Source: Pneumocystis sp. 'macacae' (lineage: Eukaryota > Ascomycota > Pneumocystomycetes > Pneumocystales > Pneumocystaceae). From it: a DNA stretch of 64,000 nt. Positions within the stretch are counted from its first letter, which is position 1, and each line of letters opens with the position of its first letter. Under the pieces are notes generated by a model. It worked only from the letters and a program-made list of their open reading frames with translations. It made no database searches and was not told the DNA's origin. Below, one piece after another: positions 1 to 14,510 of the stretch. The stretch is taken from the NCBI GenBank assembly GCA_018127085.1, contig CM030722.1, forward strand, positions 372,001 through 436,000. The letters are read 5' to 3'. The position numbers and the translations under genes are program-made.

Positions 1-1172
<1,172 letters not shown>

Positions 1173-1355
1173 TAAACTATAATTGTTTTATATCTATCCT
1201 ATGTAACATTTTCGAATATAATTAGATGATCTTATGCATTTTTGTTTAATCTCATTTTACTAAATATCATTGATCGTTAAATCCCAACTATTTAAACCTC
1301 AAATTAAAAATTCACAATACAAATAAACTATAGTTCATTTTTTTATAAAGAATTT

Positions 1356-4300
1356 ATGAACATATCTTCTGTATATTTTTAATTTAAGACAATTTTATTC
1401 TGCTAATTTGCTTTAGTGGCGTCAATTTAATTTTTTTAAAATCAATGAAATTTCTAGTGTATCTAATGAAGATATAAGTAATACATTAAAAGTATGTTTT
1501 ATAGATTCTATTCATCCCCTTTATAAAAATAGTTCATATCTTCATCCATTGTTGCATCTGGTATGGGATTTATTTATATAGCAGATGATACCGGATGCAT
1601 CCAAATTATCTCATCTTCATTTTCCACTGTACAGGAGTTTTTGGCATACAAAAATGGACGTGTTTCTTTAATACATTGTGTTCATGATGGGAATTTTTTA
1701 ATAACAATAGGCGTAAATTTTGTCGAAAATTAAATAACTATTTTAACTATTTTAAGGAAGAAGAAAATATTCCAACTTCATTGCTAAAGATATGGTCTTT
1801 TGAGTCTTTCGAAAAAGAGGTGAAAAAACCAAAATGCAAGACCATAATTAACATTAATAATTCCAACCCTTATCCTGTATGTATTAAATTTATATTTATT
1901 CATTAATAAAAAATGGTAGATTTCATGCTTTGCAGCATTATACAATCTTAGTCATCTTGCTATAGGCTTTACAGATGGTAGTGTGTTACTCATTAAGGGA
2001 GATTTAGTGAGAGATCGAGGATCTACACAAAAGATTGTTTATAAGTCAAAAGAACCTATTACTGGTCTTTATTTTAGAGAGAATAAAAAAGTGATTTCAC
2101 TTTTTATTATCACAACAGAAAAAATGTTGAAATTACTTATTAATGTAAAAGTTCAAGCAAATTCTCCTGAAATTATTGATACAGCAGGTGCTTCTTTAGG
2201 TTGTTCTACAATGAATCAAAAAAACAATGATATAGTTATTGTTCGTGATGATGCTATTTATATTTATGGAGTTGATAACAAAAACACATGTTATACATAT
2301 AATTGCTCAAAATCTAAAGTTCTTATTAACAATAATTATATTTTTATACTTTCTCTTCCATATTCTACTTCTATGATTACTACTAGTATAGCTAATATTG
2401 GTTCGCATGATATATTGGATATATCTCAACTTACTATTATTGATTTTGAGAATAAATTCATCGCACATCTTTCAAATTTTGAGATTTTATTTAAAACAAT
2501 GTTTATAGAATGGGGTGATGTATTTATTTTTTCTCAAGAACGAGTATTATAATGTTTTTTAAAATTCTTTTTAATATAAATAACAGGCATTTAGAATACA
2601 AGAAAAACCTATAGCGGAAAAACTTGAAATACTTTTTCAGAAACATTCTTATTCATTAGCTATTGATTTAGCTTTAGCCAGTGGTTATGATAAAATAAAA
2701 ATAAATGATATTGCAATTAGATATGGTGACTATCTTTATGATAACGATGATTTTGATAACTCTATGAAACAATATATTAATTCGATTGAACAAATAAAAC
2801 CATCAAATATCATTAAAAAAGTAAGTACTTGCTTGTTAATCTATTTTTATTCATTTGTTTAAGTTCCTTAATTTCAGACATATAAATAACTTGGTTAAAT
2901 TTTTAGAAGCACTATATACAAACGAATTAGCAAGCTCTGATCATATAATTCTTCTTTTAAACTGTTATGCAAAGCTTCGAGATTCTGAAAAAATTACTAA
3001 ATTGATCACAAAGAAGAAAATTGAATTCGATTCAGAAGCTGCTATAGCTATTTTTCGCCAGGGAGGCTATTTTGATCAGGCGGCGTATTTAGCAAATGAA
3101 TCTAAAGATCATGATACATATTTATCCATACAGATTGAAGACAAAAATGACTATAAAAAGTCTCTTGAATATATACTTAACCTTGATCCTCAATACGTGC
3201 GTTAAAATTTTTCAAATATTATATATTAACTTTTTAGATCTTTCCTTGTTTAAAAAAATTTGGAAAAAAACTTTTGAATGCATTTCCTACAGAAACAACG
3301 TCACTTTATATTGAATTTTTTTCAGGGAAATTTGTGCCTACATCAAAAAAGATGGATTTAAAAGAATCAACTAATCAAATCATACCATTCACAATAGCAA
3401 ATTACGTTCCTTTTTTACCATATATAAATACGAATAATATAAATGTTTCAAGTTCAGAATCATCTGCAGTTAACTCGAATTGTTCTCCTGGTGATGCGAA
3501 AATTGAACCACAATATACTATTCCTAGTATTGCTTCAATATTTCCTACTTTTATGGATAATAACAAGCAATTTATATATTTTTTGGAAACTTTAATGGAC
3601 AATTTTTCAAAAACAGACCATAAGAATCCAGAAAGAGATTTATTGTGTATTACCTTATATGAAATTTACTTAAGAGAAATAAAAAATTCTCATTCTTTGA
3701 TTGAACGTCAAGATTATGAAAAGAAAGCAAAATCCCTTTTAATTAATGAAACAGTATGTATTATTTTATATTCATAAATAATAATTTTTCAGTATCTTGT
3801 CGATTCATTTAATGGACTTCTTTTATCGTATTTGGCGGATTTTTCTGAAGGATTTCAAATACTAAAAGAAAAATCAGATACAAAAGTTGATGCATTTCGC
3901 TATTATTGTTCTATTGAAGATACATATAAAGTAATAGATTTTTTAGAAAAATATGGTGATATTGAACCAGAGTTATATCTTTTGGCTTTGAGTTATTTTA
4001 CATCATCTCCTAAAATATTAAATGATACAGGAGATTATTTTTATACCCTTCTCAAAAAAATAAAAGAAGAACGACTTATTACGCCTTTGGAAATTATTAA
4101 GATATTAAGTGTAAACTCTATTGCTACTATTAAAGTAATAAAAGAATATTTAATAGAAGTTATTGAACAAGAAAGAAAAGAAATAGATAATGTAAGTATG
4201 TTTTATCTTATAATATTTTTGATATATAATAGAATTCTAAACTTATTAATATATATCATGATGAAACAGAAAGTAAAAAAAACAAGCTTCATGACTTAAT

Positions 4301-4729
4301 GAAAAGGTAATGAACTTTTTTTATTCTTTTTCTTATTACAAAAAGTGCACAAATTTTTCAAGAAATGAAATGCTCTATATGTGGACTTACTCTTAATCTT
4401 CCAATTGTTCATTTTCTTTGTAAACATTCATATCATCAAAGGTAAATCCTTATTTTATATTTATAGGATTATTTTATTTCATAGATGTATTAATGATTTA
4501 GACGAAGTGGAATATTGCCCGCAATGTTCTAGTAATAATATCATGATTAAAGCAATTAAAAAATCACAAGATCAAATTGTTAATAAACATAGTTTTTTCC
4601 AATCCCAACTAGAAAATGCAACAGTAAGTAAAATTGATTAGGAATCAAATATATTAATAGTACCAGGATAAATTAAAATTTATTTTTGATTTCATTTCGA
4701 GAGGTGTTTTGTCTATGGAAACAAAATAA
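1356..4729 (+). CDS. vps11: Vps11/Pep5, HOPS-CORVET tethering complex subunit with RING-H2
   Basis: Core subunit of the HOPS and CORVET tethers, which act in endosome-vacuole fusion. The first exon is only 15 nt (1356-1370, MNISS) and leads into WRQFNFF, typical of a Vps11 start. The N-terminal beta-propeller region includes GDLVRDRGS and [10 protein letters not shown]. The alpha-solenoid follows ([28 protein letters not shown]). A C-terminal RING-H2 reads [11 protein letters not shown], then [12 protein letters not shown], then CPQC. The tail FDFISRGV resembles the family's FxVIAEYFGRG end. Introns placed by frame: 1371-1416, 1492-1532, 1713-1756, 1877-1919, 2544-2586, 2821-2863, about 3201-3237, 3754-3792, 4191-4232, 4307-4345, 4442-4484 and 4624-4660. 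The 3201 donor (GTTAAA) is the least certain. Stop TAA at 4727. Confidence 0.9.
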
Positions 4730-4852
4730 AATTGATGATTTTTCATAATTCGTTTCTACTTTTATAATACTTATATTAAAACTATAAATATTTACTATTT
4801 ATTTTAAATCTCTAAAAAATTAAAAACCAATATTTTCTATGAAAAATTATAA

Positions 4853-7800
4853 CTAATTTTGCATTGTAAGTCCTTTTCGGATTTCCAAAACAGAATCCTT
4901 ATTTTATTATTAAAAAAATTGAATATATATTTAAACATGACTTACCACAATCACTGCATCCAATCCGGCTTTCATCTGTAAATTAACCTTTTCCGGAACA
5001 TTGTTTTCTGATCCATAAGTTACACAAACTAGACCTGAATTTTTAATTACACTAATTAAACGTGGACACAATACTAAAGGTGAACATTCACTAACAATAC
5101 CTAACAAATTCCATCTAGTTGCAAATCGAATAGCTTCCTGTAGAGAAGAAGATCTTATATCAGTCATTTTAGTAACACCAGCATCTGTAAGAAACATAAT
5201 CTAAAATAAATATTAAAATAAAATTATAACAACTAAATACAAACAGGTATCGAAGACTTGTTCGTTAGTTTTAAAATTATTCTAAAAACAGCTTACCTGC
5301 TTGAGAGACAATAATAAACATATTTCAGGATGAAAACTACTAAAAATTATATCTCTATCTTTTTTATAATCAAAGACAAATTTTAAAACTTTAAATATCA
5401 TAAACTACTATAAAATAAAATTATAATTACCAGTATCAACCCATTGATTTAATTCAATTGCAACACTATCCATTTCTTCATTTTCTGCCTCATAAAGCAT
5501 AGCATATTCTAAAAATGCTAAATTTCTAAAGACCAGATAGTACATGCTACATACTACATTCAATATTAAACCCAACATGACTAGGTATTTTCTATTAAAT
5601 ATTCAATTGCATTCATAAAATTTAAAAGATAAAATACTTTAAACGCATCTTCTAATGTCATAAAATGACTTTGTATACTTTGACCACGAGCATTTCCTTT
5701 ATAACCTTTAACTCTATAATCTCTAGTATGTTTTATCCGTTCATATAATTGATTTTCCTCTTGAAGATTAGCAAAATATTGACTTTTTGAACGCTTCATT
5801 GATAAAGCATTCAACTTTGTGGACACAAAAGAAACTGATTGATCTAAACGTGTAGATGAAAATGGTTTATCTTGTTTAGGATCAGATAATGCCAAAAACT
5901 AATATATACGATCAACTATAAATATTGATTTGACTAATATACTTGTTCCAAAGTTAAACTATGAACAGGTGCATCAACACCTATAAAAAATATTAGTATA
6001 AAAATTATGTTATTTTTTAAAACAAATTACCTGTCTCTGAAACCAAAAAGTCATGATAAATAACAGGAACGTGATCTTTAGTTAATTGTACATCAAACTA
6101 TACAGCTGTTGTTATTTTAATTATAATCAAGAAGAATAATACTTCAACATAAGAAGCACCTAAAAATATTAAATTTTTATAAGTTTATTAAGATATTACC
6201 TAAATTTGCAGCTGCAATAAACGACTATTACATAATTATTACTATTTTAAGTCATTATAAAAAATACCTCTAATGTGTTTTCTCCAAGTTGTAAACTTTT
6301 TCTTGATGCTTGGTTTTTCCCAAGTCCTTAAGAAGACAATTAATTTAAATATTCTATATTTAAAACAATACAATATACCTCGATGCCCAATTACCTAAAA
6401 TGTGTTATATAATTAATTAATCTATAAAATTTTATACCCTTGTTTTAATTAATGATTCCCAATAAGTAGAACTTTTCTCAAAAGTAACATTAGGATGTTT
6501 AAATGGTGTAACTACTCTGAGCTGAAAGTTTATACTTCCAATAATAGATAAAGTATTTGCTTCTATGATAGGAACCTTCAATTCACTGTTTAAAGATTCT
6601 CTTGCTTTTCCAAGATATGTTTTCACACTTGACAAAAGAGCAACAGCACGTCCAATAAGCCTATCTTTAGTTTTACCATATGAAGGTACTAATAATGAAT
6701 TAATAATATACTTTAATAAAAGAATAAATACCGATATCAAAAAAAATTTGAACTTCTGGATAATTTGTAGTGGTAAAAACAATAGGTTCAGTTTCTACAC
6801 GATCGTAAATTGAAAAATCTACAACAGCAGTACCTTGTGCATTTTTAGCAGTAACAATTAAAGATAAAGCATTATCTAATTGGGTAGTAGATACTTCTGT
6901 AAGAAAAGACCTATTAATTTCTACAGGAGGTATATTTTTAAATCTATTGGTAGAACCTAAGGTAATCTATAAAAATTAAAAGAAAAAAGTAAGAGTATAC
7001 ATAAAAACATACAAGAATTATTGTTTTCTCTTTTATATATTGATGTTGAGAATTATTCAAAGTAACTATTTCTGTTACAAGAGGATTTTCTACTGATTTA
7101 GACAAATCATTTTTCATAGTTTCTTGTAAATGTATATCATTTTCATGATCTATAAAGAATTTGTGTTGTCTTTCTTCATCAATTTTATGTGTTATGGTAG
7201 TTTTTTGAATATATTCACAAATTTCTGGAGTCATCAAAAAATTAATACAATTCATATGACCTCTGAAAACAGCATGTTCAAGAGCAGTCCATCCAGAAAA
7301 ATCTGTTTTATCAATTCTTGCATTTGCTGAAACAAGTAATTCTATTATTTCAGAAAAACCTTCTACTGCTGCTATAAACAAAGGAGTCCACCCATAAACG
7401 TTTTCTACTAATTCTGTATCTTGTTTCTGAAATTTTGTTCCATTCAAAAGTACTTTAATGCTATTTATGTTACCTAAATGAACAGCAATATGAAGCGCAC
7501 TTTTTCCATCTTTGTCTTGATGATTAATATCTAAACCTGATTCTAATAATTGACAAACGATTTCATCATAATTAAACTTAACTGCAAGGGCTAAAGCAGA
7601 ACAATTATCTAAATTTTCTAGAGTCTCTTCATATATAATTTTTGTTCCTATTTTTAATTAAAATAATATTACTTAAAAGTAAAAATACCATAAGAAAGCT
7701 TATCAACTTTTTTATTCATAGTTTGTAATATATTTAAAATTTCTGTATTACGAATTAAAATAGCTTGGTGTAATGGTGTATAACCCTCTGAATCTCTCCA

Positions 7801-9229
7801 TTTAGAATTGTTTAGATTATCAGTTTCAGGATTGAGCTGTTTCCATTTTATCATGTAATCTAATATTAATTGTGTATTTCTAACAAGCCCATACCCTACA
7901 GCATAATGTAAAGGAAGTCTATTATATACATCCCGACCTAATAAATATTTGTAATAAACCGGTTCTAATCTAGAAAGTAGGAATTCCAACGGTTCTATAT
8001 CATCTACGGATACTGAATTGTTGCTGGAAGAACTAAAATTCCGACCAAAGACATGTAAATTATTGACTATCGATGTTGAATAAAATGTCCGATCAATAGA
8101 TGGAAATGGTATTACATCTTCACATATATTTTCAGAGGTTTTTTCTTTATTTCTTCCTATACTTATAATAAGCTTGTGGATAAGATTTCTATCATCTATT
8201 TCCTCTTCTTCTATGAATACACTTAAACATGGTAAAATTACTTCTACACATGAAAAAGATTTGATCAAAAGAGAACGTCTCATTAAACTAATAAAAAAAT
8301 TTGAAAGACATTTATATCTTAATTTATCAATTAGTATTTGGAAGTTTTCAGCATCGTTTTTGCGAATAGATTCTTCTATTTTCTCTATAAGAATAGGATC
8401 TGCAGTAAAAGAAAAGACAGATGGAATAGATACAATTGAGTTTTTAGTATCGTTAGTTGTTATATTCTTTAAAGAATTAGTATCATTAATATAAGAAAGC
8501 CAATGACAAATATTCTCAAATAATTCGACTGTTATTGTTGTTGCAGACGAAAGTAGCATCACCTAATTTCTATATTAAATAATTACTCAATATATTGTCC
8601 TTATCTACTTTAGATTCCATATAATTTGATTTCAATGACATATTAAGTTTTTTATCTAGTCTAGATATGTTAAAAATGTAAAATTTAAAAACATCTACTT
8701 TTTTAAAATTTTCATAAATCCCTTATTATTTATTTCTAAATACCATAATAATTTCTGAAGCTCAGATTTCAAAGAAAGAAGGGAGCTAACAAGGTCCTCT
8801 TTTTCATCAATTTCAATATTAAGGTGCTGATGGTTTTTAATAAGTAGATCTAAATTATACTTCTTTAGAATTAAATCAATTCGACGAGTAATTTCCTTTT
8901 TTCGTAAATTAAAGAAAGTATTTACAGACTCAAGATTGCTATCAAACAAAGAAAAAAATGCTTTGTATGTATATTAGTCATGATTTCTAACAAATGAAGT
9001 GTTTACATGTCAAATCCTTAGAACCTTTCGATTTCAAAAAAATAGTTGAAATCTCTTTTTTCAAAATTTTATAATCAATATATTTCGAACTAATAAACAT
9101 TAAATGTTACTTTTTTATATATTATAAAATATTAAAACCTAAATTCTGGTATTTTATTTTTAATTAAACTAAAATATATCAGTTTAAACAATATTAAAGG
9201 AAATAAACAGACTTCTTTCCAAACTTCAT
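4853..9229 (-). CDS. gde1: SPX-ankyrin-GDPD glycerophosphodiester phosphodiesterase (Gde1-like)
   Basis: Predicted to cleave glycerophosphocholine and related diesters to glycerol-3-phosphate. Its SPX domain should sense inositol pyrophosphates. ATG at 9229 gives MKFGKN, joined by a GTCTGT-donor intron to LIKNKIPEFSSKYIDYK, a textbook SPX start; FFSLFDSNLESVNTFFNLRK follows near 8950. Ankyrin repeats lie at about 7.0-8.0 kb (YGWTPLFIAAVEGF, GWTALEHAVFRGH). The GDPD domain has GHRGLGKN, GENTLESF, EFDVQLTKDHVPVIYHDF and the C-terminal strand GLDAVIVDSV; stop TAG at 4853. The catalytic His, Arg, Glu, Asp and downstream His are all present. This favours active Gde1 over Pho81, whose GDPD is often degenerate. 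Catalytic residues sit in 16, 25 and 17 nt exons (6379-6394, 6200-6224, 6143-6159). Convergent with vps11, 123 bp apart. Confidence 0.85.
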
Positions 9230-10345
9230 CTTTGACTTTTAATACTTTACGATTTTTTCATATTCAATTTATTTTAAAAACGATATATTTTGATTGATTT
9301 TTGATTATTTTATATAGTAAATACTCAATACAATGATTATGTTAAAAGGAATAAGTTAATTATAGAATTTTGATACTGTATTTTTTATATATAGCTTTAA
9401 ATCTTTACTTTTATTGAAGCTTTAAACCTTTCCGATTCTCACGAAATTTACTAGTACCGTTTAATCCTTAGTTCCTTAAACTATGATTTTATAATTAAAT
9501 TAAAAATTTATAAATAGTTTTTACACTTATAAACAAATAAATAAATATATATTTATCTTAAATATTTATTAATGCATCTTTATATTTTTAATTGTGAATG
9601 ACTTAAATAAATGCCATTGTATATATTAGAAAAACATTATATATAAATAAGCTTATTAAAATTTTATTGTAAAAATAGAACTATCTATTTATACATTTAT
9701 ATTGTTTCATTTTTCGTTTTTATTTTATTTGTTTTTAAGCTCTTAATTATTGAAAAATATTTAAGACCTATCTTTATATATAATAAAACATTTAATATTA
9801 GGTTTAATGTTGAATCAAAATCATATTAATGATATTTTTTCTCTTCAGGTAACCTTCTTTAAATGTTTAAATATAAATATATTAAATATTTAATATAGAT
9901 ATTTTTGTATATTTCTAAATAAAATAATTTTATTAGAATTTTTTCGTCCTTGTAAATACAGATATGTATATAAATATAGATATACTTAAAAACTAACATT
10001 TGAACATACAGATTATACATAATATATAAAAATGTATAGGTAAGATAATAGAATAATCTAAATCTATCATTATTACATCTATTTCCTTTTATTTATCTAT
10101 TGTTATCTAATAATAATTAAATATGGATAATAAATTACTATCAAAAAATAAGCATATGGAAAATTATTTTAAAACATATTGTTCAAATAGTTTGTACAGA
10201 ATAGAAGCATTTTTGAACTATAAAGACTAACTTCTAAAAAACATATATACAATCATATTTTTTATATTCATTAATTCGCTAATATCTATTCTATCATCTT
10301 ATCTTTAATAATATATTTAAATTATTTAGTTTATCTTTCTTTAAG
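9230..10345. other. Intergenic region between divergent gde1 and cdc11-like genes
   Basis: About 1.1 kb of very AT-rich sequence between the two start codons. No open frame with coding character, tRNA or clear repeat was seen. It probably carries both promoters and 5' leaders. The only distinctive element is the palindrome at its right edge, annotated separately. Confidence 0.5.
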
Positions 10346-10361
10346 GGTTACTATGGTAACC
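10346..10361. promoter_or_regulatory. RFX X-box-like palindrome overlapping the first ATG of the cdc11-like gene
   Basis: GGTTACTATGGTAACC has perfect 6-bp arms around TATG and matches the X-box layout bound by RFX factors (ideal GTTGCCATGGCAAC). The ATG at 10353 lies in its centre. The site may therefore be regulatory, with the true start at the next in-frame ATG, 10374. Confidence 0.4.
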
Positions 10362-13300
10362 ACTATAATAAACATGGATATCGACAAAGCTTCAAAACCT
10401 GTATATAATAAAAGAAAAAACAAAGTATTTAAAATGGCGAATATCGTCTCTATAGATCTGAATAATACTGAATTAGAAGGATTTGCAGGTGAAGATTCTA
10501 TAGAATGGCTGACACCATCATCGTCAGATACTTTACCAAAGATTCCAAGTTTCAGTTATGACGATACGGTAAGGATTTTGACGGAACGGGATCCATCACT
10601 TATTGTGAATGAAATGGTGCCAGAATGGAAGAAGGAGAATGCAAACATGATGAAGGATATGTTTAATGATCTTTTAAGCACTAAGTCATCTGGAAATATG
10701 GTTGATGAAAAGTGAGTATTAATGTTTTGTTTTATCATCTAATTCTTATGCTTTTGAAGCTTTAAATTATCCTCTAGAAAGGATAATGGAAGAGGATCAG
10801 TTTTTGAATTTTGGGATATAAAAAACTCTGAAAAAAAAATATCTAAAATGGTTAATTTTTCATCATCAAAACATACATCGGATTCAATGAATAAATTAAA
10901 TTCATCTCTTACTAAAAACAACGGATCTACATCAGAAAATTTTAATAGTTTTACTTCTAAATCAAATGTTTTTGAAAATTGTTCAGATCTTGAAAAAGAC
11001 TTTCAAGGCCAAAAAATAACTAGCCAATTTACATTTAATTGTGATCTTCCGGCTAAAAATACAAACATCGAGCAACCTATATGTATGAGTAGTAGCAAGA
11101 GTAAAAATACAGTCTCTCCAACAAAGTCACCTTTGAAATTATTTCATGATAATTTTGATACATTTACGAATAATAAACTTGCAGCCGCTGTTTATGAATT
11201 AGCGAATCAAGAAACAGATGAGGATGCAAACACATCAGAAAATGGTCCGGAAAGAAAAAGACTTCGAACTTCTCATGAACGAGTGAGTAGTATAACAACT
11301 CAAGATTTTTTAAATGAAGCGCAAGAAATTATGGAACGTATAAGAAATAGGCGTAACAATGCAGGAAAATTTACTCTTGAAAGTGTTTGTGAGGAAGAAG
11401 AAGTAAGTAATTCTTCAAATACAGTCTCAAATGTTCAGGAAAAAAATAACGCTTTAAAATCTAAAAGAAGTAGTATGAATTCGTGTTTAGCTACCATAAA
11501 TGAAACACCTGCACGCTCTATGTTTAGTGATTGGTCTTCTGAGAACACAAGTTCTAGAAATACGCTTATTTCTCAAACCGATTCTTCAATAAAATGCTAT
11601 AAAGAAAATAAACATTCAGATGTAATAAAAAATGTAAAGCTTCAAGTAAATAAAGAAAATGTTTTTGATTCAGAAAAACAGACCTGGAAAAGATCATCAG
11701 CCTTTGAACAAATATATCCTTTAAAAACTTCAGTATCATTTGCAAATAAAGATCTTAATTCTAACCGACTGAATCATAAATTAATATCCTCTGAAAATTT
11801 GAAAGTAATCACTCCCCAAGATGTTTCTCAATTCTTGAGTGATAGAATTGGTTCAATGACTTTGGATAAAACAAAAAATACATGGATACAAGATTTACAT
11901 GATAAAACTGAAGATATATTTGAAGGGATACAAGATTTTCCGGTATCTCCAGAGCCTTTAAATGAGATTGAAGTTAGAAATAATAATAATATTTCTAAAG
12001 ATGGCATGAGAAACATTGAAGATTATAAAGTTTGTTTTGTAGAGAAAGCATTTAAATCAAATACAGAAAAATTAAAAGATGGATTAGAGAATTCGCTGCA
12101 AAAAGAAACAGTTGATAAGAATATTTTAAAAAGGTGTGTTTATCCAAAAGAAGTAAATTTTAATGAAGAATCTTCTACTTTTTCAAACAAAATAATTACA
12201 GATGATAATTTAACTGATTTTAAACCCAATTCTAGATTAGAATTTAAAGATAGTTCTAAACTGGAATCCAGAGATAATTCTGAAGTGGAATCTAAAGATA
12301 ATTTTCAACAATCATTTGTAGAGAATTCAGATTTATTTGTACAGACACTAAAACATGAAGAATTAATGCAAGACAAAAATTCCGTTTATGATTTTAAAGA
12401 TTCAGTGAATAGTAAATTTTTGGATATTCATGATTTATCTAATACAACATTCAACTGCAGTTTTTCTATAGCATTACAGAACTTAGTATCTGCTTTAACT
12501 GATGTTGAACCTTATGAGCCATTTTGGGAAAAAATTCAGCATTTAAATTTTTCTAATAAAAACATGGAATCGTTAATAGGACTATGTGATTTTTGTCCTA
12601 AATTAACTACTTTAGATGTTAGTTATAATGGACTTACATTTTTAACTGGATGTCCTGAAACTGTACGGAATATCAATATACAGAATAATAAGTATAACTT
12701 TTTTTCATAAAATATTGTTTTAATATAAATAGTTTATCATCTCTTACTGGATTTTCTTGTTTAACAAATATTCAGTACTTAAATCTTTCTAATAATGAAA
12801 TCCAAAGTCTTAAAAGTGTGTATTCTTTTTAAAAGAGTATAATTTTAAAACATACTAGGTTTAAATGTTTTAATTCATCTTCGACAACTAAATGTTTCAA
12901 ATAATAAGATTTCTAATTTAGATGGGATACAAAAACTCGATGGTCTTTTGGATCTTTCTCTTTCTCAAAATCTGCTCTCTGATATAGATTTATCTGAGTA
13001 TAATCTGTAAGAATATTCGTTATTAAATGTGGTATTGTAACAGAAAATTTAGTTTCAAATTGGAACAGTTAGATCTTTCTTGTAATAAAATAAAACAACT
13101 TATAGGCATACATAATTTACATAGTTTAATGATTTTAAATTTAGGTATTTAAGTCTTATATATTTTACTTGATCCAATAAAGGATAGATAAAAATAATCT
13201 TTCTACTTTTTATTCAGAAAAAAAAATGCCAAAACTTCGTGTTTTGAAACTTTCTATGAATTCTCTGAAAAAGTTTAATTCTGCAAATTTCTCAAATCTT

Positions 13301-14187
13301 CGGACACTATTTTTAGACAACAATAATCTTCAATATATAAATGAAATTAATTGTCTTAAAAAATTAGAAAATTTATCAATAAGAAACCAAAAATTAAATG
13401 GATTGTATATATTTTATTTTTTTAAAAACAAAATCTCTAATTTTAATAGAAATATTGAACTAAATTCATTGATAAACATCAAAAAGGTTTATATGTCATG
13501 TAAGTATTTATACATATATATATGAACTTTATTAATATTTTTAGTAAACCCAATTCGCTCATTAAATTTTTCTTCTCCCCTTTTAACTCTACAGCATCTA
13601 GAATTAGTAAACGTGCAAATGATATCTCTTCCAGAATCATTTTCAAAAATGAATCTGAATCTTCGTACGCTTAATCTTAGTTACAATCATTTAAAAGACA
13701 TTAATCCATTAAAAGAAATGCCTATGCTCAAGCAATTATTTATTAATGGGAATCAAGTTTCTAAAATAACTAGTGTTATAGAAGTATTAAGTACTTTAAA
13801 AGATTTACATCGCTTTGATATGAGGTATATTTTGAATATTTGAAAATTGTTTATTTATTCCAATGTAGACTAAATCCATGTGTTGTAAATTTGTATCCTC
13901 CATTCTTTTCACTAGATTCAAATAGTTCTTCAGTTCATTTTAGTCTTCAAATAAAATCACATGATGATACTTGGGTTGAAAAAGATAGGACATTTTTTAA
14001 GATATTACCTAAAAAACTACAGCTTAGACGAAGACTATATCAGGATTTGATTCTTTCATCTTGTCCTTTTCTAAAATGGCTTAATGGGAAAAATATTTCA
14101 GAAACTCACATAAAGAATGCAATTAAGTCTGTTAGTTCTATTTCATTTGATGTGAACCTTAAATCAAACGAATTAAATCATAAATAA
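10353..14187 (+). CDS. cdc11: Cdc11/Nud1-like leucine-rich-repeat spindle-pole scaffold
   Basis: Likely the spindle-pole-body scaffold of the septation initiation/mitotic exit network, which anchors the GTPase and kinases of that pathway. The N-terminal ~650 residues are low-complexity, Ser/Asn/Lys-rich and probably disordered, with an early WLTPSSSDTLPKIPSFSYDD segment. From about 12,480 there is a run of LRRs (LTTLDVSYNGLTFL, LNLSNNEIQSLK, LNVSNNKISNLDGI, LRTLFLDNNNLQYI, LRTLNLSYNHLKDI). The cap is typical of Nud1/Cdc11: LNPCVVNLYPPFF, then a charged helix with LQLRRRLYQDLILSSCPFLKWLNG. Introns include about 10,711-10,778 and several in the LRR part (about 12,691, 12,818, 13,008, 13,146, 13,399, 13,499 and 13,824). 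The start is 10353 or 10374; see the palindrome entry. Assignment rests on LRR-plus-cap architecture. Confidence 0.75.
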
Positions 14188-14510
14188 CCGGAATTCATTG
14201 TTTAACATTAATATGATAAAAGTATATATTTTTTGATTTCGAGTTTTATAAATATCACTTGATAATTCAAATTTATGTAACAATACATCTATGATGGTAA
14301 TTATTCGTGTTTTCAGTTTTATATAAATATCGAAAACACTTTTTGTATGTTTCTCTGTTCAACATATACATTACTTCATTTAAATTAGTCTATATGTGTA
14401 AATACTTTTGGTCTATCATTCTCGACATGATTTTGTAAATCCTGAAATTAATAGTTTAGTTATAAAATATCCAAAATATCTAATAATTATATTTTTATAT
14501 ACACAAACAA
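14188..14510. other. Convergent 3' intergenic region
   Basis: About 320 bp between the stop codons of the cdc11-like gene and rki1. It is AT-rich and presumably holds both 3' untranslated regions. Nothing else was seen. Confidence 0.5.
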
